Source: Pantoea anthophila (GTDB lineage Bacteria; Pseudomonadota; Gammaproteobacteria; Enterobacterales; Enterobacteriaceae). From it: 64,000 nt of DNA. The notes under the pieces are model-generated. The model saw only the letters and a program-made list of their open reading frames with translations. It made no database searches and was not told the DNA's origin. Location: assembly GCF_006494375.1 (NCBI RefSeq), contig NZ_VHIZ01000037.1, forward strand, positions 310,001 through 374,000. The letters run 5' to 3'. Made by a program: the position numbers and the translations under genes. Positions 1 to 8,171 of this stretch are shown piece by piece (the first letter of the stretch is position 1; the number at the start of each line of letters is the position of its first letter).

Positions 1-439
1 TCAGCGGCGCGGGCAGCAGATCTTTGTTGTAAATCAGCACCAGCGTTTCTACGGCTTTGGGTATGCCATAGACCACCTTATTCTGCGTGAAGGCCGCCAT
101 CGCCGAAGGGGTGTAAGCGCCCTGCTCTGCTGCGTCAATCTTCAGTGGGGCCAGTAATCCCTGCACGACCGCGCTGCCAAGCTGATCGTTAGGAATGACC
201 AGAACATCAGGGCCGATTCCGGCCGGCCCGTCCAGGCGCAGCTTTTCAATCTGCTGTGCAAAAGGCATCTCCTGTACTTTCACATCAACATTGAACTGCT
301 TCTGGAAATCAGCGACCGCTGCTTTGATGCCATCCGCTTTCTTAATATCTTCCCAGACTGTGAGTTGCTGAGCGGCCCAGACGGATTGATTCAGCATCAA
401 TGCTGACAGAAGTAGCGTCACGCTGGTTTTGATTTTCAT
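1..439 (-). CDS. Sugar ABC transporter substrate-binding protein (partial)
   Basis: Periplasmic binding protein of a carbohydrate ABC importer, cut by the left edge; about the first 146 residues are visible. Read from ATG at 437-439, it starts with a Sec signal peptide (basic MKIK, hydrophobic core, expected cleavage after SVWA near residue 22). It continues with QLTVWED, the usual first strand of the SBP_bac_1/MalE-cyclodextrin family, then PDVLVIPNDQLG and TLVLIYNKDLL, which match hinge-region segments of that family. The permease genes presumably lie to the left. The ATPase gene at 762 is divergent and the likely energiser. A maltodextrin-like ligand is inferred only from family resemblance. 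Confidence 0.85.
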   Translation of the reverse strand, partial: MKIKTSVTLLLSALMLNQSVWAAQQLTVWEDIKKADGIKAAVADFQKQFNVDVKVQEMPFAQQIEKLRLDGPAGIGPDVLVIPNDQLGSAVVQGLLAPLKIDAAEQGAYTPSAMAAFTQNKVVYGIPKAVETLVLIYNKDLLPAPL

Positions 440-761
440 TACTGGCCTCATGTGAAGGTATTACATTTAAAGTTATTTCCGCTGATCTAAACCTGACAAT
501 TTTGCAGATAGCAGGGAGTTGTCAGGCAAATTCAACGTGATTAACGTATCGCAATTTCGCTTACGCTACGCGGAACATCAGAAACGCTCCAGCCCCTTCG
601 TGCCAATGTGTGATCGCTATTACAGAAATCAAAAACAGCGGTAGGGCGCCTCCTGGCGTAACGTTATAGTCATGGCAGGTAGCATCACGGCTGACATGTA
701 AAGCGACCACCTGGTATACGTATTACATTTAAGCCACCAGAACCATACCATGAGGATCAGC
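440..761. promoter_or_regulatory. Divergent intergenic control region with 13-bp direct repeat
   Basis: No gene is seen in these 322 bases between the divergent binding-protein and ATPase genes. An exact 13-base direct repeat, GTATTACATTTAA, occurs at 458-470 and 720-732, one copy just upstream of each start codon (19 bases and 29 bases away). Such placement would suit a shared regulator or core promoter element. The role is inferred, and the repeat is not a clean palindrome. Confidence 0.45.
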
Positions 762-1880
762 ATGTCCAGCATCAGATTGAGAAATGTGACCAAACGCTTT
801 GGTAAAACAGAAACGCTGAAAAACATCGCGCTTGATATTGAAGCCGGAGAGTTTGCGGTCTTCGTGGGTCCCTCAGGCTGCGGTAAATCCACCCTGCTGC
901 GGCTGATTGCCGGGCTTGAAGAGATCAGTGACGGGGAGATCCTGATCGGTGAGGAGGTGATGAATGATGTCGCCCCCTCACATCGCGGCGTGGCAATGGT
1001 GTTTCAGTCCTACGCGCTCTATCCCCATATGACGGTGGCAGAAAATATTGGCTATGGCCTGAAAGTGAATGGGCTGCCAAAGGCACAGATTGAGCATCAG
1101 GTCGCAACCGTTGCAAAGACGCTTCAGCTTGCGCACCTGCTGGATCGCAAACCCCGGCAGCTTTCCGGCGGCCAGCGTCAGCGCGTGGCCATTGGTCGTG
1201 CCATTGTGCGTAATCCCGGGGTATTTATGTTTGATGAGCCTTTGTCGAATCTGGATGCGGAGCTGCGCATCGATATGCGGCTGCACATTGCAAAACTGCA
1301 TCAGGAGCTGAAAACCACGATGGTCTATGTCACGCATGATCAGACCGAAGCGATGACGCTGGCCGACAGGATTGTGGTGTTGAACGATGGCAAGGTGGAA
1401 CAGGTCGGCCCACCGATGGAACTCTATTACAATCCGATTAACCGTTTTGTGGCGGGTTTCATCGGCTCACCCAGGATGAACTTTCTGCCCGCCCGCGTGG
1501 AACAGTGTGGCCCGGCGGGGCTGGTCGCGTTGATCAATGATGGGGAACACCGGTTGCAGCTTCCTTTACCTCTGCGCCAGCTGCAACCTGGCGATGAAAT
1601 CACGCTGGGCATCCGACCGGAACAGCTTCAGATCAACGGTGATGCGCCACTCAGCATCCACTTTCACTGCGAGGTCGTGGAACGTCTGGGCAACAACACC
1701 TGTCTGTTTGGGCAGAGCCACGGTTATGATGGTTTCAAAATGCTGCTCCCCGGGGACGTGCACTTCCATCCCTACCAGACCCTGCGTCCCACTTTCCATC
1801 CGCAGCACTGCATGGTGTTTGATGCTGACGGAGCACGTATCAGCGCAGATATTGAGATGCCACAGGTGCGCGCAGCCTGA
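762..1880 (+). CDS. Carbohydrate ABC transporter ATP-binding protein, UgpC/MalK type
   Basis: Cytoplasmic ATPase that powers a sugar importer. The 372-residue form starting at ATG 762 is preferred over the in-frame ATG at 750 because GAGG sits 6 bases before it. Seen in order: Walker A GPSGCGKST (36-44), Q-loop Q82, signature LSGGQ (134-138), Walker B VFMFDEP (154-160), H-loop H192, and a C-terminal MOBE/TOBE regulatory domain (about 235-372). The full length matches MalK/UgpC proteins. It is divergent from the sugar-binding protein at the left edge, with which it probably forms one transporter, and is followed by an intrinsic terminator. UgpC-type ATPases often serve several importers, so the substrate cannot be read from this subunit. 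Confidence 0.92.
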   Translation: MSSIRLRNVTKRFGKTETLKNIALDIEAGEFAVFVGPSGCGKSTLLRLIAGLEEISDGEILIGEEVMNDVAPSHRGVAMVFQSYALYPHMTVAENIGYGLKVNGLPKAQIEHQVATVAKTLQLAHLLDRKPRQLSGGQRQRVAIGRAIVRNPGVFMFDEPLSNLDAELRIDMRLHIAKLHQELKTTMVYVTHDQTEAMTLADRIVVLNDGKVEQVGPPMELYYNPINRFVAGFIGSPRMNFLPARVEQCGPAGLVALINDGEHRLQLPLPLRQLQPGDEITLGIRPEQLQINGDAPLSIHFHCEVVERLGNNTCLFGQSHGYDGFKMLLPGDVHFHPYQTLRPTFHPQHCMVFDADGARISADIEMPQVRAA

Positions 1881-1906
1881 GATCGCTGACTGATATGTCC
1901 GGGAAA

Positions 1907-1930
1907 AAAGGCCGGAAACGGCCTTTACTG
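1907..1930 (+). terminator. Rho-independent terminator after the sugar ABC ATPase
   Basis: Stem AAAGGCCG (1907-1914), loop GAAA, stem CGGCCTTT (1919-1926), 26 bases after the ATPase stop. The A-run before and T-run after the stem would let it work in both directions. Confidence 0.8.
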
Positions 1931-1990
1931 CCGGAGCGGCCTATCCGGTCAGTCTGATGCGCCTCCTGACCCGGCGGAACAGGTTACCAC

Positions 1991-2302
1991 TTAAACCGAT
2001 CCCTCTTTCTCGATGACCAGCACGCGGGCAACGCCCTGGGGACGCGCGATATGCTCTGTTCCTTCACTGGCATAGAAAATATCGCCTGTATTCAGAACCC
2101 TGCTTTTAATCTCACCCTGTTCTTTATATTGCATTTCAACACACCCATCCATCACCGCAAAAACCTCCTGCCCATCGTTGATGTGCCACTTATAGGGCCG
2201 ATCGGTCCAGTGAAGTTTCACGCTGGTATTGCCGAAGCTCGCGATGTGCTGAGCGTCCCAGGCCTTCGAACCGGTAAATTCTGTGCTGCGGTAAAAATTC
2301 AT
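1991..2302 (-). CDS. Small cupin-domain protein
   Basis: A 103-residue single-domain cupin. The start MNFYRS at 2302 is chosen because GGAG lies 5 bases upstream; the longer in-frame reading from 2323 adds seven residues without a site. The two cupin motifs are visible: around HINDGQEVFAVMDG (with a Glu but fewer His than usual) and GDIFYASEGTEHIARP, where a His remains. No signal peptide or DNA-binding part. Proteins of this size are often annotated as cupins of unknown ligand; metal binding is possible but not demonstrated by the sequence. It is transcribed convergently to the upstream ATPase and apparently alone. Confidence 0.8.
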   Translation of the reverse strand: MNFYRSTEFTGSKAWDAQHIASFGNTSVKLHWTDRPYKWHINDGQEVFAVMDGCVEMQYKEQGEIKSRVLNTGDIFYASEGTEHIARPQGVARVLVIEKEGSV

Positions 2303-2581
2303 TTTATCTCCGGTAACAGACATACGTTTTCGTCATCGGCCTCATGAATAGCAGAGCAACAACATGGATTCCAGACTCATGCCCGCGCTTGTCCCGATCT
2401 GTCCCGATGTTGTCCGGTTAAGGCGTTATCAGGAGATCCGGTAGCCCCGATAAAGCCCGGTATGTGGTGAGGCTTAACCGCTTCCCGAATGATCACTGAA
2501 TGAATCGCCTGGCCCGAACGCGATGGCAGGGATAATATTGACGTTGCGTCTCTGTTTCCCCCGACTGTCAGAAGGAGTGTC

Positions 2582-3265
2582 ATGAATTCAGCAACCCTGC
2601 AAAACCTCTATCACGCTGCCAGTGAGAAAACGCTCGCAATGTGGGCGAAAAACGCGGGGATTGGGGAGATTAAGAAAGAGAGTTATTACGACCCGCTGAA
2701 GCTGGCCCTGGCAACCGGCATTCAGCCCGCCGTTCCCCCCGCGGTTTCACGGCTGCTGGATGAACTGAAACAGCTTACCCGGGATGACCCTCTGGCCGAT
2801 ACCTTGCCGGAGCAGGGTCTGCACTTTACCTTTTTACCTCTGACCCTGCCGCTCTATATTGAGCACGCACCTTTGCCGGAAAAAATAGCTGAACTCAGGG
2901 CGCTCTGGTCCGGTTTTCACGCGCAAAACATTGTTATCAGAGATCTTCGTTTAGTCGCGTTGCCGGGACAGCTGTTGCTGGCGGGCATCCCCGACGCGCC
3001 GGCAACAGACCTGCGTCACGCCTTCTGTGAAGAGGTTCTCAACTCCCGCTGGAAAGAAGAGTTGCTGATGCGTCACACCGGCAGCGCTCTGCCGGCCCCC
3101 TTCTGGCACACGACCCTGCTGCGCTACGGCGCGGCTTATTTACCCGCGCCGCTGCGGCAGTTCTTTCTGGCACGCCAGACCCTCAATTACGGGAAGGTAG
3201 AAGGCGAACTGATGCTGGCAGAGGTCAACTACAACTGGACAACCTGTTATCCTTTGCAGGATTAA
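2582..3265 (+). CDS. Putative 2H phosphoesterase superfamily protein
   Basis: A 227-residue soluble protein not recognised by name. Two HxTx motifs, HFTF (81-84) and HTTL (176-179), each after a hydrophobic strand and 95 residues apart, are the catalytic signature of the 2H phosphoesterases (2'-5' RNA ligase, cyclic nucleotide phosphodiesterase and AKAP7-like enzymes, which act on 2',3'-cyclic or 2'-5' phosphodiesters). The start has a good site (AGAAGGAG before ATG 2582). The next gene, 91 bases on, is a P-loop nucleotide kinase, so a nucleotide or RNA-end job for the pair is an attractive inference. The substrate is unknown. Confidence 0.6.
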   Translation: MNSATLQNLYHAASEKTLAMWAKNAGIGEIKKESYYDPLKLALATGIQPAVPPAVSRLLDELKQLTRDDPLADTLPEQGLHFTFLPLTLPLYIEHAPLPEKIAELRALWSGFHAQNIVIRDLRLVALPGQLLLAGIPDAPATDLRHAFCEEVLNSRWKEELLMRHTGSALPAPFWHTTLLRYGAAYLPAPLRQFFLARQTLNYGKVEGELMLAEVNYNWTTCYPLQD

Positions 3266-3356
3266 TTGCGCGATCAGAATCAGCTCATTCAGGAAAGAAG
3301 ATGTCTCTGGCAAAGAAAGATTTCACCCACATCCCCTCTCACCCGTCAGTCAGACC

Positions 3357-3965
3357 ATGAATCGTCAGCTGTTTGTTTCTCTGGATGGCCCCAAAGGTGC
3401 CGGTAAAACGACCCTGCTGGAAGCGATCACGGCACGGTTAAGGGCAGACAACCGAAAGGTGATCCGGCTTTGCGAGAAAAAAAGCGATCCTGACAGAGCG
3501 CAGACCATGGCGCTGGTTAACCGGCTCGCCAGAGATCCCTCTCTGGATCTGGAACGGGAAGTTTGTGAGCGCTTAGCGGCCAGCCGGGCGTGGATTTCCC
3601 GCAACGTGCTGACCCGCCAGCCGCCCGACAGCATTATCCTGATGGATCGCTGGTATCCCTCCGACGCGGCCTTTCGCCGGCGGATCCCGTTTGCAGAGAT
3701 TTTGCAGATGAACCACGCGCAGGACGTGCGCATACCGGACCTGCATGTCGGCGTGGTCACGGCGCCTGAGATTTCATGGTCACGGGCCGCAGCACGCTCC
3801 CGCGGGCTGGGAAGCACGGTCCTTCACAGGCTGGAAGAGCATGCCGAATGCACGCGGGCGTTCGAGCGTGAAATTGCCCGCACCGGCTGGGTTTTATGCC
3901 GTAATGAAGGCTCGCTGGATGAAGCCGCCATGCAGGTCACGGCTGAGATAATCAGAGTGATTTAA
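3357..3965 (+). CDS. P-loop nucleotide kinase, thymidylate-kinase-like
   Basis: A 202-residue P-loop kinase. Walker A is GPKGAGKTT (11-19), directly after a FVSLD strand as in thymidylate kinases, and DRW (97-99) after a hydrophobic strand corresponds to the DR(Y/H) motif that binds the substrate phosphate. A LID-like Arg-rich stretch, SRAAARSRGLG, follows near residue 140. It is not a plain housekeeping Tmk: overall sequence is diverged and the protein sits on plasmid DNA next to a 2H-like protein. Phosphorylation of a nucleotide or similar small molecule is likely; the specific acceptor cannot be named. Confidence 0.7.
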   Translation: MNRQLFVSLDGPKGAGKTTLLEAITARLRADNRKVIRLCEKKSDPDRAQTMALVNRLARDPSLDLEREVCERLAASRAWISRNVLTRQPPDSIILMDRWYPSDAAFRRRIPFAEILQMNHAQDVRIPDLHVGVVTAPEISWSRAAARSRGLGSTVLHRLEEHAECTRAFEREIARTGWVLCRNEGSLDEAAMQVTAEIIRVI

Positions 3966-4121
3966 TCTGAAATCCTTATCGCCTGCTGGCAAGGCGGTAA
4001 AGAGAATAGCGACCTCTGCCCGCGAAATTTGTCTGAAATCAATCTTCGTCAGGTTACCGCTGGCACTGCGATCCTGCTTTCCCTTATAAAATTCCTTTAT
4101 TTTTCTATAGGGCACAGGGAA

Positions 4122-5435
4122 TTGCGCTACGCATCACTACCTTTTAATCATAATGAACCGGGCTGGCCTGCGGGCGGGCACGCTTATGCGCCGCAACCGG
4201 CTCTGCGAGGCGATATCACGGCAGACTGGGTTATCGTCGGCGCGGGGTTCGCCGGTGTCGCTTTTGCGCGCCGCCTGGCAGAAATTAAACCCGAGCTGAA
4301 AATCGTTATCGTCGATGCCTTTACCACAAGGGAGAGCGCATCGGCGCGCAACTCAGGGTTTGTTATCGGACTGCCCCACAATATTGGCAGCTCCACGGCG
4401 GAGTTAAAAAAGGCACATGCTTACCGGAATCTGCTCCAGGAAGGCATCCGGCAGCTGGAGCAGGAGATTTCGCAGCATAACCTTCAATGCGACTGGCAGA
4501 AGGTGGGGAAATATCACTGTCAGGCGGAACGGGGCAACGATCGTATTTTAAATGAATACAGCCGCCATCTCGATCTCATGGGTGAACCCTGGACGCTGGC
4601 TTACAGCGATGAGTTGTACCATAAACTCGGTACCCGCTTTTACAGCAAAGGGATCTTCACGCCGGGCTGTGTGCTGGTTAATCCGGCGCAGCTGATTGCC
4701 GGCCTGCACCATCATTTACCGGAAAATGTTCAGCGCTTCGAAAATACACCCGTACTGGGGATTCGTACCGGCAGTCTGGCGGAGGTGGTGACCCCTTTTG
4801 GCACAATCAGAACAGCTCAGGTCATGCTGGCGACCAACGCGTTATCGCCAGAACTGCGCCCTGGCCTGGCCCGTCAGGCCGCTATGGCCACCTTCGCCAG
4901 CATCACCGAACCGCTGACAGACGCGCAACTGGCGACGCTGCCCCCGATGCAGAGCTGGGGCGTCACGCCGGTGAATGCCATTGCCGGTGCCACCTTTCGT
5001 TTCACCTCCGACCGCCGTTTTCTGATTCGCCAGCATGTTATTCCCGCGCTTCGGGGACAGGTCACTGCGGCACAAACCCATCAGGCGACGCAACACCATC
5101 AGCGCCTGTTCAGCAAACTCTATCCCACCCTGAAAAGCGTGAAGATCACTCATACCTGGTCCGGCACCCTGAGCGTCACACGCAACGGCGCACCGCAATG
5201 GGGTGCGTTGAACCGATTTATCTGCACGGCGGGCGGCTGTAACGGCGCGGGCGTATCGAAACAGACCGTGGCGGGCTCGCTGCTGGCTGACTTCATGCTG
5301 AAGCAGGATAACCCGCACCTTGCGGATATGCTGTCGCTGGGCCAGGCCAGTTTCATGCCGCCCTCGCCCGTGCTGGATATCGGCATTGCCCTTTCGCTGA
5401 TGAAAGAGCGTTTCCTGGGACGTAAAGAGAAATGA
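4122..5435 (+). CDS. FAD-dependent oxidoreductase, DAO/PuuB-like
   Basis: Flavoprotein of the D-amino-acid oxidase fold. The dinucleotide-binding motif VIVGAGFAGVAFARRLAE opens the enzyme part, and near the C-terminus TAGGCNGAGVSKQTVAG is the usual second FAD contact. The reading frame is open from TTG 4029, but the extra N-terminus is hydrophobic and poorly like the family; TTG 4122 (leading to LRYASLPFNHNEPGWPA) with AGGG 9 bases upstream gives 437 residues, close to gamma-glutamylputrescine oxidoreductases. No ATG start is available, so the start is uncertain. A ureohydrolase gene follows, so oxidation of an amine or polyamine derivative is possible but not proven. Confidence 0.8.
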   Translation: MRYASLPFNHNEPGWPAGGHAYAPQPALRGDITADWVIVGAGFAGVAFARRLAEIKPELKIVIVDAFTTRESASARNSGFVIGLPHNIGSSTAELKKAHAYRNLLQEGIRQLEQEISQHNLQCDWQKVGKYHCQAERGNDRILNEYSRHLDLMGEPWTLAYSDELYHKLGTRFYSKGIFTPGCVLVNPAQLIAGLHHHLPENVQRFENTPVLGIRTGSLAEVVTPFGTIRTAQVMLATNALSPELRPGLARQAAMATFASITEPLTDAQLATLPPMQSWGVTPVNAIAGATFRFTSDRRFLIRQHVIPALRGQVTAAQTHQATQHHQRLFSKLYPTLKSVKITHTWSGTLSVTRNGAPQWGALNRFICTAGGCNGAGVSKQTVAGSLLADFMLKQDNPHLADMLSLGQASFMPPSPVLDIGIALSLMKERFLGRKEK

Positions 5436-5661
5436 TCACAGCCCCGCTGAACGCCTGTGTCGCTGGCAGGATGGTGGTAAGCGTCACATAGGTACCGTGT
5501 TGACATCAGAGAATTGCGGCGCTTTTTAAAGTGTCAGCCAGGATTTTTTAAGTTCTTAACTCCTCTTTTTGTTATAAATGAGCCTGTCTGTAGCAATGGG
5601 GACCATATCAGGGATTCGGGGTAATAAGTGCTACTAAATCAATTAAATAAAGGTTTTTTTG
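5436..5661. other. Intergenic spacer before the ureohydrolase gene
   Basis: 226 bases without a gene, AT-rich from about 5520. It probably holds the promoter of the ureohydrolase gene, but no convincing -35/-10 pair or operator palindrome was picked out. Confidence 0.35.
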
Positions 5662-6594
5662 ATGAAAAAAATAATTCTTGTGCCGTCGAATCTGGGGCTA
5701 AACCCACTCTATGAAGGTCATATCCCGGGAACATTTCGTGCTCCTTCAGTCCTTATGCAGCACGGTCTGAATGAAATGTTTTCCGCCTACGACATCGTTA
5801 CTGTCCCATGTCCTGACTACAGTCCTGAACCTGAACCGGGTACGGATATTCTGAATGGCCATAAACTCAGACATCTCAACCTGAAACTGGCAGATGAAGT
5901 TGAAGCTGCACATTGCTGTAATCTGCGACCTGTTGTTATCGGGGGTGACTGCGGCATACTCCCGGGTGCCTTACTTGGCAGCAGACGTAGGTTAGGAGAT
6001 ATTGCTCTTGTGCATATTGATGGCCACAGTGATTTCCGTCATCCTGGAAACTGGAATCGAGAACCGGGTGCCCGGCCGGGAGCGGCTGCAGGAATGGATC
6101 TTGCACTTGCAACCGGGCGGGGAGAACGGCTACTTACTGAATGGCCGGGAATTGAAGGACCACTGGTTACAGACGAAGCTGTAATTCAACTCGGGGAGCG
6201 CGAATCGTTCAATGAGGATTATGAATGGCCAGACATTGCCAGCACAGAAATCCTGCGTATTACTATTTTCGAGGCTTTAAAACTATCGGATAAGCAGCTT
6301 ACTGACATGATCTCAGCGCGCCTTAATCGTTTTACTGCAATACCCTACTGGATCCACCTTGATTTGGATGCCCTGGACAGCTCGGAAATGGCGGCTGCAG
6401 ATTGCCCCGGAACGCCAGGTTTTTCCTCTTCAAAACTCGTAAATATCTGCCGTGTGCTTTTCATGAGTACCCGCTGCTGTGGCATTACAGTTACGATTTA
6501 TGATCCTGATCTTGACCCGGAAGGAACCACAGCGGTACTGGTGTCAGACATCGTAGGAAAGATAACCGGCGATATCTGCAAAAGTGTCATCTAA
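5662..6594 (+). CDS. Ureohydrolase (arginase/agmatinase) family protein with altered metal site
   Basis: A 310-residue member of the arginase/agmatinase/formiminoglutamase fold, which hydrolyses guanidino compounds with two Mn ions. ATG 5662 (AAAGG 8 bases upstream) is preferred to the adjacent TTG. The metal motifs are recognisable: GGDCG (94-98) where the family has GGDHS, DGHSD (120-124) for DAHxD, and HLDLDALD (232-239) for SxDxDxxDP. All Asp ligands and the central His remain, but the first His ligand is Cys97. The gene is more AT-rich than its neighbours and has long flanking spacers, which suggests separate acquisition. The substrate is unknown; it could be an arginase-like enzyme of altered specificity. 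Confidence 0.8.
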   Translation: MKKIILVPSNLGLNPLYEGHIPGTFRAPSVLMQHGLNEMFSAYDIVTVPCPDYSPEPEPGTDILNGHKLRHLNLKLADEVEAAHCCNLRPVVIGGDCGILPGALLGSRRRLGDIALVHIDGHSDFRHPGNWNREPGARPGAAAGMDLALATGRGERLLTEWPGIEGPLVTDEAVIQLGERESFNEDYEWPDIASTEILRITIFEALKLSDKQLTDMISARLNRFTAIPYWIHLDLDALDSSEMAAADCPGTPGFSSSKLVNICRVLFMSTRCCGITVTIYDPDLDPEGTTAVLVSDIVGKITGDICKSVI

Positions 6595-6961
6595 GCCGTA
6601 TCGATTTAATAAGACACTACCTGACGGTTATTTTAAGACAGTGAAAAATCAAGAGATTCACCGGGGAGCTTATCGATAAGCATCTGAATTGATTGGGCTG
6701 AGAAAACTGAGGGTGATACAGTGAACACTACAGTGATTAAGCTTATTGTCAGCCCCCTCTCTGCTCATAGTTTTATAACCAACCCCTGAGCCTTCGGAAC
6801 AGGCCTGGATAGTTTTCGATAATTCCTGCGTCGTCTATACATAACTCGGCGGTGAAATCACGGAAAACCCCTTCGTACCTGTACATGCGTTATCGATTTC
6901 TGCCCAGCCATTCCGGCAATATATATCCAGTGCATCCTACTGCTTCAGAGGATACCTTTCG
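6595..6961. other. Intergenic region, no gene seen
   Basis: 367 bases between the convergent ureohydrolase and RidA-like genes. The only structure noted is the 14-base palindrome GCTTATCGATAAGC at 6668-6681. Short open frames here lack ribosome sites and resemble nothing. Confidence 0.4.
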
Positions 6962-7354
6962 CTATCCGGGAATGCGGGCAATGACCTTGATCTCAAAATC
7001 GAACCCCGCCAACCAGGTCACGCCGACAGCGGTCCAGTTGGGATAAGGCGGTTGCGGAAAGATGGACGCTTTGACCTGCATTATCGTCGCAAACTGATTT
7101 TCAGGATCGGTGTGAAATGTGGTGACGTCGATCAAATCATCAAAGGTGCATCCTGCCGCCGCCAGCGTCGCCGCCAGATTGTCAAATGCGAGGGCGACCT
7201 GGGCCGCGAAATCAGGTTCCGGCGTGCCGTCTGCCCGGCTGCCGACCTGACCGGAGACAAACAACAGATCGCCTGAGCGGATTGCCGCGGAATAGCCATG
7301 CTGCTGATAAAGTGCGTGCCGGTGAGCGGGAAAAATGGGTTCGCGCGTGATCAT
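6962..7354 (-). CDS. RidA/YjgF/UK114 family protein lacking the catalytic Arg
   Basis: A 130-residue Rid-family protein, a small cytosolic trimer-forming fold. GDLLFVSGQVGSRADG and the C-terminal FDFEIKVIARIPG match the family. Archetypal RidA, which removes reactive 2-aminoacrylate, needs an Arg in a P-A-R-(S/T) motif near residue 105; the matching stretch here is YPNWTAVGV, with Trp in that place, so classical imine deaminase activity is unlikely and it belongs to the Rid groups of unknown role. GAGG lies upstream of ATG 7354. It is divergent from a TetR gene, and three palindromes between them suggest it is that repressor's target. Confidence 0.9.
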   Translation of the reverse strand: MITREPIFPAHRHALYQQHGYSAAIRSGDLLFVSGQVGSRADGTPEPDFAAQVALAFDNLAATLAAAGCTFDDLIDVTTFHTDPENQFATIMQVKASIFPQPPYPNWTAVGVTWLAGFDFEIKVIARIPG

Positions 7355-7413
7355 CGTGTTTCCTCGGGTTAGGGAATGAATGCAGGATGCGGCACAAACC
7401 GGAATGATTTAAT

Positions 7414-7478
7414 ATACGCCGCGTATGTCACATTAATAATACATACGCGCCGTATGTCAAATAATATACGCGGCGTAT
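7414..7478. promoter_or_regulatory. Three palindromic operators between ridA-like and tetR genes
   Basis: Three 13-base palindromes: ATACGCCGCGTAT (7414-7426), ATACGCGCCGTAT (7443-7455; arms extend to a perfect ACATACG/CGTATGT) and ATACGCGGCGTAT (7466-7478). The centre-to-centre distances are 29 and 23 bases. They fill the divergent promoter region of the RidA-like gene and the TetR gene at 7496, as expected for an autoregulating TetR repressor. Confidence 0.8.
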
Positions 7479-7495
7479 GTGAGCTGGAGGAGTTT

Positions 7496-8095
7496 ATGGC
7501 AGCCAGTCGCGCTGAAACGATGGAAGCAAACCGTGCAAAACTGATCGCAGCAGCACGGAAAGCCTTTGCTGAAAAGGGCTTTGCCGGGGCCTCAATGGAT
7601 GAACTGACGGCGAGCGTCGGGCTGACGCGCGGCGCGCTCTATCACAATTTTGGCGACAAAACAGGGCTGCTGGCAGCGGTGGTGGCGCAGGTCGATGGGG
7701 AAATGGCGCAGCGGGCTCAGGCGGCGGCCGCTTCGGTAACGGATGAGTGGGAAAGGCTGATCGCCGAAGGGATCGCCTACATTCGTCTGGCGATGGATGC
7801 CGAAGTCCAGCGCATCGTGTTGCGGGATGGCCCGGCTTTCCTGGGCGATCCTGCGCAGTGGCCCAGCCAGAACAGCTGCCTGGCGGCTACACGGGAACGT
7901 CTCGTCAGGCTGATTGAAAACGGTGCGGTTAAGCCGGTCGATGCCGACGCCGCCGCACATCTGCTTAACAGCAGCGCCCTCAATGCTGCACTCTGGGTTG
8001 CAGCCAGCAGCAACCCGGAAAAGGCGCTGCCAGAGATGCTTGAAGCCTTCACGCTACTGGCAGGCGGCCTGCGCCATCCGGCGGTTAAGACCTGA
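7496..8095 (+). CDS. TetR/AcrR family repressor
   Basis: A 199-residue regulator. ATG 7496 has GGAGG 5 bases upstream; the longer open frame upstream would read through the operators and is rejected. The N-terminal helix-turn-helix is clear: AARKAFAEKGFAGASMDELTASVGLTRGALYHNFGDKTGLL, with the recognition helix at about TRGALYHNF (written here only in part as family evidence). The C-terminal ligand-binding domain carries the HLLNSSALNAALWVA helix typical of the TetR_C_33-like group. It is divergent from a RidA-like gene across three matching palindromes, so it probably represses both. The inducer is unknown. Confidence 0.9.
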   Translation: MAASRAETMEANRAKLIAAARKAFAEKGFAGASMDELTASVGLTRGALYHNFGDKTGLLAAVVAQVDGEMAQRAQAAAASVTDEWERLIAEGIAYIRLAMDAEVQRIVLRDGPAFLGDPAQWPSQNSCLAATRERLVRLIENGAVKPVDADAAAHLLNSSALNAALWVAASSNPEKALPEMLEAFTLLAGGLRHPAVKT

Positions 8096-8171
8096 GGCGT
8101 TATCCGTCGTGACGCGAATCCTGCTCAGCGGCTGCCGCCCGTCGCTGAACAACGCGTTCCGGCGGGGATAT

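Noticed and set aside
6852-7046. A 64-residue frame ahead of the RidA-like gene
   Set aside because: Overlaps the real minus-strand gene and has no ribosome site.
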